From the NCBI RefSeq assembly GCF_900130065.1, contig NZ_FQXV01000005.1:124001-188000 (forward strand): a stretch of DNA of 64,000 nt. The letters run 5' to 3'. Within the stretch, counting starts at the first letter, position 1. Each line of letters opens with the position of its first letter. The translations under genes and the position numbers were made by a program. The notes below the pieces were generated by a model. The model searched no databases and was not told where the DNA came from. It worked only from the letters and a program-made list of their open reading frames with translations. The stretch is from Sporobacter termitidis DSM 10068. Its GTDB lineage: Bacteria > Bacillota > Clostridia > Oscillospirales > Oscillospiraceae. Positions 58,285 to 64,000 of the stretch are shown here, piece after piece.

Positions 58285-59217
58285 TCAGTTGGACGACGTG
58301 CCGCGCAGCTTCGGGTCCAGCGCGTCGCGGAGCCCGTCGCCGACCATATTGAAGGAGAACACGAGAACCATAATGGCAAGACCCGGCGCGATGGACAAAA
58401 GCGGCCGCATCATCAGATACTTGTAGCCGTCGTAGCACATGCCGCCCCAGGCCGCCGTCGGCGGCAGGATGCCCAGACCGAGAAAGCTCAGCGACGCCTC
58501 CGACAGGATCGCCACGCCCATCATCATCGTCATCTGGACGATGAGCGGCGACAGGCAGTTGGGCAGAATATGCCGGAACATGATGCGGGCTTTATGAGAG
58601 CCCATGGACCGGCCCGCCATCACATAGTCGTTTTGCTTCACTGACAAAACCTGCCCATTGATCAGCCTTATATATCCCGGGAACAGGGTGATCGCCACGG
58701 CGATGACGACCCCCAGCACGCCCCTGTTGAGTATCGAAGCCACGATGAGCGACAGGATCAGCGACGGGATGGCCATCATGGCGTCCGTCAGGCGCATGAT
58801 GACCGACTGGAGGGCGCCCTCGGCGTATCCCGCCACAAGGCCGATCAGGGTACCGACCGCGGCCGAGAGCAGCACTGTGATGACGCCGACGCTGAGCGCC
58901 ACGCGGGAGCCGTATATGATGCGGCTGAGCAGATCCCGCCCCAGAGAATCCGTGCCGAGGAGGTGGGTACTGTCCGGCGCGGCCAACACGTTGTGCAGAT
59001 CCTGCTCGTACGGGCCGAACGGCGCGATAACGTCGGCAAATATGGCCATGGCCACAATCAGAACGACAATAATAAAACCGATCAGGACGATCTTCCGCCT
59101 GAAGAAAACCTTGACGAATCTCCTGAACTCGTTGACAGGCGGCAGCAGCTGCTCTTCAAGGATATCGACCTCGCCGCCGAGCCCCGGGGCGTTTATGGAA
59201 TCCGTTTTCGTCGTCAT
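58285..59217 (-). CDS. Oligopeptide/dipeptide-type ABC importer permease (DppC/OppC)
   Basis: 310 residues with the OppC N-terminal domain (FGPYEQDLHNVLAAPDSTHLLG then GRDLLSRIIYGSR) and the EAA loop GRSMGSHKARIMFRHILPN. Five to six helices. ATG 59217 follows GGAGGGAGG. Pairs with the DppB-type permease. Confidence 0.93.
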   Translation of the reverse strand: MTTKTDSINAPGLGGEVDILEEQLLPPVNEFRRFVKVFFRRKIVLIGFIIVVLIVAMAIFADVIAPFGPYEQDLHNVLAAPDSTHLLGTDSLGRDLLSRIIYGSRVALSVGVITVLLSAAVGTLIGLVAGYAEGALQSVIMRLTDAMMAIPSLILSLIVASILNRGVLGVVIAVAITLFPGYIRLINGQVLSVKQNDYVMAGRSMGSHKARIMFRHILPNCLSPLIVQMTMMMGVAILSEASLSFLGLGILPPTAAWGGMCYDGYKYLMMRPLLSIAPGLAIMVLVFSFNMVGDGLRDALDPKLRGTSSN

Positions 59218-59231
59218 GCTCCCCCTCCCTC

Positions 59232-60188
59232 CTAATCATACTGTATTCTCGGGTCCAGCCAGCCATAGAGCAGATCGACGATCAGGCTGGACAGGACGAC
59301 CACCAGCGTCATAATCACCGTGACGGCCTGCACCACGGGATAATCATGGGACAGCATCGCGTCCACCATCATTTTCCCCATGCCGGGAATGACGAACACG
59401 GTTTCCACCACCACGGAGCCGCCCACGACCATCCTGAGCATCGTGCCCTGCAGGGTGACGACGGGCAGCAGCGAATTTTTGATGATATGCCTGAGGATGA
59501 CCTTTCTCTCGTTGAGGCCCTTGGCCCAGGCCGTGCGGATATAGTCCTCGCTCATGACCTCCAGGACGCTGGAGCGCGTCTGCCGGGCCGTTGTCGCAAT
59601 GGGCCCCAGGGCCGTGACGAAAATCGGCATCAGGCTCTGCTTAAAGCTCATCCAGAAATCGTCCCAGGGGAGCGTATACCCATAGATCGGCAGCAGCTTG
59701 AGCCGGACCCCGAAGAAAAAGATCAGCAGAATCCCGACCCAGAACGCCGGCGCCGTGATGCCGATATTGGCGATGACCGTGACAAGGTTGTCGACAAACT
59801 TGCCGCGCCGCACCGCGCTGACGATGCCGAGAATGGGGCCCAGTACGAGCCCGATGACAAACGCGGACAGGCCGATCATCAGCGTGACCGTCACGCGGTT
59901 GCCGATCTCCTTGCCGATATCAAAGTTGCGCATGATCGACGTGCCGAAGTCACCCCGTATCATCTGTACAAACCAGTCGGCATACTGGACCGGCAGCGGT
60001 CTGTCCAGCCCCTTGTCATGCCTTAAGGCCTCGATCATTTCGGGTGTCGTTTCGGTGAGCTGCGTCTGGGAGATCAGCATTTCTATCGGGTCGCCCGGCA
60101 GGAGCCTGATCAAAATAAAAACGGCGATGCTGACGATGACGATGACGACAAACGCGTGGATCAGGCGCCGCACTATGTAAGTGAGCAT
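59232..60188 (-). CDS. Oligopeptide/dipeptide-type ABC importer permease (DppB/OppB)
   Basis: 318 residues beginning MLTYIVRRLIHAFVVIVIVS with the LLPGDPI loop of DppB/OppB and the coupling loop AWAKGLNERKVILRHIIKN. ATG 60188 has GGAGGTAC upstream; an in-frame extension of 50 residues upstream has no support. First permease of the operon. Confidence 0.93.
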   Translation of the reverse strand: MLTYIVRRLIHAFVVIVIVSIAVFILIRLLPGDPIEMLISQTQLTETTPEMIEALRHDKGLDRPLPVQYADWFVQMIRGDFGTSIMRNFDIGKEIGNRVTVTLMIGLSAFVIGLVLGPILGIVSAVRRGKFVDNLVTVIANIGITAPAFWVGILLIFFFGVRLKLLPIYGYTLPWDDFWMSFKQSLMPIFVTALGPIATTARQTRSSVLEVMSEDYIRTAWAKGLNERKVILRHIIKNSLLPVVTLQGTMLRMVVGGSVVVETVFVIPGMGKMMVDAMLSHDYPVVQAVTVIMTLVVVLSSLIVDLLYGWLDPRIQYD

Positions 60189-60283
60189 TTGTACCTCCTT
60201 CCCATATGCGTGATGCGAAAGCCGCGCGGACCCGGGGAAGAGGGGGCTTCCGCGCCGTCTTCCCCGGGGCGCCGGATATGGTT

Positions 60284-61924
60284 TTATTTTGAGGACTTCC
60301 AGGCATCCGCCGGCAGGAACATGGTTCCGGCGCCCCACTGTGAAAAGCCTGTGTCGTGGACGTTGTTTTTGATGATGAACGCGTCGTAGATGTTATACAG
60401 CGGTATGCAGATCATATTGTCCATGATGATCTTGTGCACATCCTGCAGCAGCTTGTCGTCCGGCTCTATGGCCTGGCCCGCCGCCTGCTCGGCGTTGTAC
60501 AGCTCCTCCAGGGGCCGCCAGGTGCTGGGCATATAGATGTAGGAGTACGCGCCCGTGGCGTCGTCTTTCTTGACGTCGAAATACAGCCCGAAGGTATTGG
60601 CGATTGCCGGGAGCGAGCGTGTGTGCTGCACCAGCATGCCCTCCCAGCCGTTAAAGCGGTAATTGGAGTACCCGCCGGAATCCGGGAACTCCAGCTCGAC
60701 GTTGATGCCGACGGCCTGCAGCATGCTCTGCACGGCAACCACCATATCCTTGTCGACCATGCCGGGCATGGCGATCAGCTTCGTCGTGAAGCCGTTGGGG
60801 TAGCCGGCCTGGGCAAGCAGCTCCTTTGCTTTTTCCGTGTTGTAGGACAGGTTGTAGGAATCCGGCAGATGCGCCCCCCACGTGTCGGGAATGAACTGGG
60901 TGGCGGGCGTCAGGATGCCGAAGCCCCTGGCGTCCACAAGGCTCTGGCGGTCGATCGCGTAGGATATCGCCTGGCGTACCTCCAGCTTGGACAGCGGAGA
61001 ATCCGGGTTGTTGCTGCTGGGCACCAGGGAGACGGGGCCGATGGCCATTTTATCCAGATAAATGTCGGGGCTGTTCAGGGTGATCATCTGCTCGGCGGAG
61101 TTGGTGTTCAGCACGTCGACGCCCTGGTCCCCGCTGGCCTGCACCGCGGCGTTCTGCGTCATGACGTCGCGGATGAACACGTACTCGACGCCGTCAAGAT
61201 AAGGCTTGCCGGCCTGCCAGTAGTTCTCGTTCTTTTCGTATGTAATCCGCTCGCCGCGCACATATTCCTTCAGCTTGAACGGGCCGGTCCCGACGGGGTT
61301 CTCCCGTGCCCAGTCGATGCCGTTTTTCTCAAAGGCTTCTTTTGAAATCATGCTGAAGGAGTGGGAGGCGAAGGTGGACAAAATCGTATTGGACCAGTTA
61401 TCCAGCTGCACCTTGATCTCATAGGGGCCCGTGACGGAGACGCCGGAAATCGCCGGATTGATGATGCCGGCGTCGATGGCCTGCTGTATATTCCACGCGG
61501 CGACATCCGCGTTGAAATCGGAGCCGTCGGTAAATTTGACGTCCTGCCGCAGGGTGAAGGTGACGGTCAGGTTCGTGGTGTCGATCTTCCAGTCCGCCGC
61601 CAGCCAGGGCTCGATCTCACCGCTCGTCTTTTCAAGCAGCAGCGCCTCGCCGTAGGGCGTAATGAGGTTGACGTCGATCCCGATCACTTCCCACGGCACG
61701 CCGAGGGGCGTGGCGCCTTCGGAGGTGTTGACAATTCTGAGGACTCCGCCGTATTCGGGGGCTCCCGAAACGGCGGGTGGAGCGGCGGTATTGTCGGTGC
61801 CGGCCGCCGAGGGGCTTGAGCCCGGCACCGGTGAGCTCTGCGTGTTTGCCTTGGTGTCCCTACCACAGGCACCAAGCGTTAACGCCAGGATCAATGCAAG
61901 TACAAGTGCCACTGCCTTTTTCAC
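60284..61924 (-). CDS. ABC importer substrate-binding lipoprotein, family 5 (OppA/DppA)
   Basis: 546-residue lipoprotein with lipobox LGAC (Cys20), a Ser/Pro linker, and the family-5 fold (EIEPWLAADWKID, FTDGSDFNADVAAWNIQ, NPVGTGPFKLKEYVRGE, VRQAISYAIDRQSLV). Members bind peptides, sugars, nickel or opines; the downstream FAD oxidoreductase and dehydratase suggest a catabolic, sugar-acid-like ligand rather than peptides. The start is GTG 61924 with GGAGGAG, directly after the stop of a short leader reading frame (61938-61994). Confidence 0.92.
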   Translation of the reverse strand: MKKAVALVLALILALTLGACGRDTKANTQSSPVPGSSPSAAGTDNTAAPPAVSGAPEYGGVLRIVNTSEGATPLGVPWEVIGIDVNLITPYGEALLLEKTSGEIEPWLAADWKIDTTNLTVTFTLRQDVKFTDGSDFNADVAAWNIQQAIDAGIINPAISGVSVTGPYEIKVQLDNWSNTILSTFASHSFSMISKEAFEKNGIDWARENPVGTGPFKLKEYVRGERITYEKNENYWQAGKPYLDGVEYVFIRDVMTQNAAVQASGDQGVDVLNTNSAEQMITLNSPDIYLDKMAIGPVSLVPSSNNPDSPLSKLEVRQAISYAIDRQSLVDARGFGILTPATQFIPDTWGAHLPDSYNLSYNTEKAKELLAQAGYPNGFTTKLIAMPGMVDKDMVVAVQSMLQAVGINVELEFPDSGGYSNYRFNGWEGMLVQHTRSLPAIANTFGLYFDVKKDDATGAYSYIYMPSTWRPLEELYNAEQAAGQAIEPDDKLLQDVHKIIMDNMICIPLYNIYDAFIIKNNVHDTGFSQWGAGTMFLPADAWKSSK

Positions 61925-61937
61925 TGATTTCTCCTCC

Positions 61938-61994
61938 TTAATTCATTGTTCGGACCGGAGCTTTGCATTTCGAATGCAAAAGCCAAAAAAGCAT
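61938..61994 (-). CDS. Short leader reading frame before the binding-protein gene
   Basis: 18 codons (MLFWLLHSKCKAPVRTMN) with a strong AAAGGAGG site upstream; its TAA stop immediately precedes the GGAGGAG of the next gene, 14 bases from its GTG. A near-palindrome TTTGCATT.CGAAATGCAAA lies inside it. This arrangement suits translational coupling or leader-peptide control. It could also be chance. Confidence 0.45.
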   Translation of the reverse strand: MLFWLLHSKCKAPVRTMN

Positions 61995-62090
61995 TAAATT
62001 CCTCCTTTCCTTCCAGCGTTTTCACTTGAAAAGTCGACCGTGGTTATTGTAAAATAATTCCACAAATTTAAATTGAATGGGGACGCTGCG

Positions 62091-62975
62091 ATGGATTTGT
62101 TTTCATTGAACTGCTTCGTCACGCTGGCCGAGTGTTCAAAATTTTATGAAGCGGCTGAAACGCTGCATCTCTCGCAATCGTCGCTCTCCAGGCATATCCG
62201 GCTTGTGGAGCAGGAGCTGGGCGTCAAGCTGTTTATCCGCCATTCCTACGGGTCCGAGCTCACCCCGGCAGGGACGGGGCTGCTCCCCTATGCCGAAAAC
62301 ATCATCAGGGAATACGAAAACACCAGACATTTGCTGGAGGAATACCGGGAGAGCCGGGAAAACCGCCAGGTCGCGTACACCCATTCGTTCCTTTCCCACT
62401 ACCATCTCACCGATATGGTCTTTGACTTTCAAAAAACATACCCCGGCGTACAGCTGGAGCTTCAGGAATTCGACAGCCAATCCGCCCTCCACAGGTTCAG
62501 GGACGACCCGGGCTCCGTCTGTATCGTCTTTTCGGAGCGGGAAACGAAGCTTGAAAGCTACGACCAGCATGCGCTCATGTCGGACGATCTTGTGCTGCTT
62601 GTCAGCCGGCGGCATCAGTTGGCCGGAAAGGACGCGGCCCGGCTTTCCATGCTGCGGGACGAGCGGTATCTCATCGTGCTCAAAGAACCGTTTCTGCACG
62701 CTTTTATCCTCAAGCAGTTCAGAAAAGCCGGGTTGTCTCCGAAAGTCAAGCCTTATGTATTGTGGTACAGCACGATATCAAAGGTAGTCGTCAGGCAGAA
62801 TTTCGTATCGGTTCTCCCACGGAAAATCGCCGAGCACATCTATTCGCCCGATATGAAAATCCTGGAGCTGAAGGATGCCGACCCATTCTCGGTGCAGCTC
62901 ATCAAGGACAAAAAAAATACCGCCGACATCTCAAGCCTATTTTTCGACTTTGCGAAAAATTACACGCTTTCGTGA
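62091..62975 (+). CDS. LysR-family transcriptional regulator
   Basis: 294 residues: N-terminal winged helix MDLFSLNCFVTLAECSKFYE with LSQSSLSRHIRLVEQELG recognition region, then a periplasmic-binding-like effector domain (about 90-290). ATG 62091 with GGGGAC upstream; divergent from the importer operon across 96 bases from the leader frame. LysR regulators commonly control the divergent operon, so it likely regulates uptake and catabolism of the importer's ligand. Confidence 0.9.
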   Translation: MDLFSLNCFVTLAECSKFYEAAETLHLSQSSLSRHIRLVEQELGVKLFIRHSYGSELTPAGTGLLPYAENIIREYENTRHLLEEYRESRENRQVAYTHSFLSHYHLTDMVFDFQKTYPGVQLELQEFDSQSALHRFRDDPGSVCIVFSERETKLESYDQHALMSDDLVLLVSRRHQLAGKDAARLSMLRDERYLIVLKEPFLHAFILKQFRKAGLSPKVKPYVLWYSTISKVVVRQNFVSVLPRKIAEHIYSPDMKILELKDADPFSVQLIKDKKNTADISSLFFDFAKNYTLS

Positions 62976-63070
62976 GCTTTAAGCTGAGGTGTTTACGGTA
63001 ATAATGTACAAATTTAGCTCTCTTATTGCAATCTAAATATGTCAAGTTGCCGTTGAAAATATTGAAAGAG

Positions 63071-63101
63071 CAAAAAAATAACTCCCGATTAAAATCGGGA
63101 G
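63071..63101 (-). terminator. Intrinsic terminator after the second LysR gene
   Basis: CTCCCGATT/AATCGGGAG perfect 9-bp stem followed on the minus strand by TTATTTTTTTG; lies between the convergent LysR genes. Confidence 0.85.
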
Positions 63102-63131
63102 CGGCGGCATATATGTATTCTCAGGAGCGGC

Positions 63132-64000
63132 TCATTGGCACTCGCCGTTCAGGGAAGCCATCAGCTTTTCGTGTGTTTCGGTCAGATAGACGACGGGGAA
63201 AAACATGGAGAGCGTCACCTCGGGATTTTCAACGAGCGGGAGGACGACGACGTTTTTTCTGTCCAGGCAATTCAGCGTGTTCTCGATGATGAGCGACACG
63301 CCCTCATTTGCTTTGACACATTCCATGATCGTATTGATGCGCAGATTGCTGTGCGCTTCCCTCGGGACGAAGCCGCCCGATATGCAGGTGTGGACCAGGA
63401 AGCGGTACATCAGGCCGTCTCCCTTGAAGAGGAAAAAGGTTTCCTCCTTCAGCTCCGATACGGAGATCCGCGCTCTTTTTGCCAGCGGGTGGTCACGCCC
63501 GACGACGGCGACAAGCTTATCCCGGCGGATGGGAAACGTGTACGGATATTTCTTTTCCAGCAGCTCCTCGTAAATAACGGCGACGTCGACGCTGGAGGTG
63601 TCCAGCATGGCCTGGATATCCGTCGCGCTGGCCTCCGTTATGGTCATATCGATATCGTCGTTCTGCTTGGAAAAGCCCAGCAGGAGCTCTATCATCCGCG
63701 GCTGATGAAAGATCATCGCGGCGTTGACCGCCGTCCGGCGGGTACTTGTGAACCTGTCCATATACAGCAGCAGCTCGTCATATTCCTTGACGATATACTG
63801 CAGGCTGGGGTATACGATCCTGCCCTCGTTGGTCAGCTCCAGCTTATTCTGCTTTTTGTGGAACAGTTTGGCCGATAATTCGTCCTCCATGTGGTCAATG
63901 GACTTTGACAGCGTGGACGTATTGAGATTAAAAGAGTTTGCCGTATCGGTCAGCTTCTTTGTCGTCGCCAAATTGACGAAGCATTTCATCTGTAAAACAG
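63132..64000 (-). CDS. LysR-family transcriptional regulator, N-terminus cut by window edge
   Basis: About 289 residues visible. The winged-helix domain (CFVNLATTKKLTDTANSFN, TSTLSKSIDHMEDEL) and effector domain (about 90-289) are present. An internal ATG at 63989 would give 285 residues, but the codons before it read VLQ in frame, and LysR proteins usually have a few residues before the CFVNLA-like stretch, so the true start is probably just outside the window. Target genes unknown; it is not adjacent to a divergent operon within the window. Confidence 0.88.
   Translation of the reverse strand, partial: VLQMKCFVNLATTKKLTDTANSFNLNTSTLSKSIDHMEDELSAKLFHKKQNKLELTNEGRIVYPSLQYIVKEYDELLLYMDRFTSTRRTAVNAAMIFHQPRMIELLLGFSKQNDDIDMTITEASATDIQAMLDTSSVDVAVIYEELLEKKYPYTFPIRRDKLVAVVGRDHPLAKRARISVSELKEETFFLFKGDGLMYRFLVHTCISGGFVPREAHSNLRINTIMECVKANEGVSLIIENTLNCLDRKNVVVLPLVENPEVTLSMFFPVVYLTETHEKLMASLNGECQ

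Overview
The window is about 64 kb of GC-rich DNA with AT-rich intergenic promoters, strong GGAGG-type ribosome binding sites, intrinsic terminators, an S-layer-homology protein, a CO dehydrogenase, corrinoid methyltransferases and two cobalamin riboswitches. Together these point to a strictly anaerobic Clostridia-class Firmicute, possibly Oscillospiraceae-like; that placement is inference. I see no tRNA or rRNA gene, no CRISPR array and no insertion sequence.

Bases 1-20,444 form two divergent operons meeting in a 390-bp control region (11,605-11,991). The leftward operon encodes a corrinoid protein, a zinc methyltransferase of the MtaA/UroD superfamily, a taurine/sulfonate-type ABC importer, O-acetylserine sulfhydrylase (CysK), a LolD/FtsX-type ABC pair, a nitrogenase-like NifK/NifD pair and a second CysK cut by the window edge. 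The rightward operon encodes another methyltransferase, a third CysK, a second NifD/NifK-like pair, an MtaA-type methyltransferase, a RACo-type corrinoid activator and a short methyltransferase-like protein. An FGGY kinase and a YezD-like protein follow under their own signals. The NifD-like proteins keep the P-cluster cysteines and a cysteine at the FeMo-co ligand position, but lack the residues matching NifD Gln191, His195 and His442. They are therefore unlikely to fix nitrogen. My reading is a reductase for an organic (probably methylated) sulfur compound, coupled to corrinoid methyl transfer and to sulfur capture by CysK. This is the most novel part of the window.

Bases 22.8-27 kb hold a cooS / CooF-like ferredoxin / NAD(P)-FAD oxidoreductase operon with its Rrf2 regulator and matching operator-like sites. 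Bases 27.2-34.6 kb hold an M32 carboxypeptidase, TrmL, a zinc macrodomain/class M sirtuin pair and two related (alpha/alpha)6-barrel glycosidases. Bases 34.7-37.4 kb hold divergent zinc-uptake genes with palindromic operators, a zinc-ribbon protein and a CsoR-family regulator.

Bases 37.4-51.1 kb are a cobalt/nickel/cobalamin acquisition block, all leftward. It comprises a NikMN-Q-O transporter without riboswitch, cbiQOMN behind one cobalamin riboswitch, and behind a second riboswitch an operon with a YezD-like protein, an HNH-repeat protein, a surface alpha/alpha-barrel SLH protein, a DUF4430 protein, EcfT and an unusual EcfA-EcfA-S fusion. The barrel and DUF4430 proteins resemble the two domains of animal transcobalamin. 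This supply of Co, Ni, Zn and B12 fits the corrinoid enzymes, the Ni-dependent CODH and the Zn methyltransferases elsewhere in the window.

Bases 51.4-52.9 kb hold an orphan ferredoxin-associated domain, a small unknown protein and a sigma-like protein. Bases 53.1-64 kb hold a catabolic operon (dipeptide/oligopeptide-type ABC importer, FAD-dependent oxidoreductase, IlvD/Edd dehydratase) flanked by two LysR regulators, the second truncated by the window edge.
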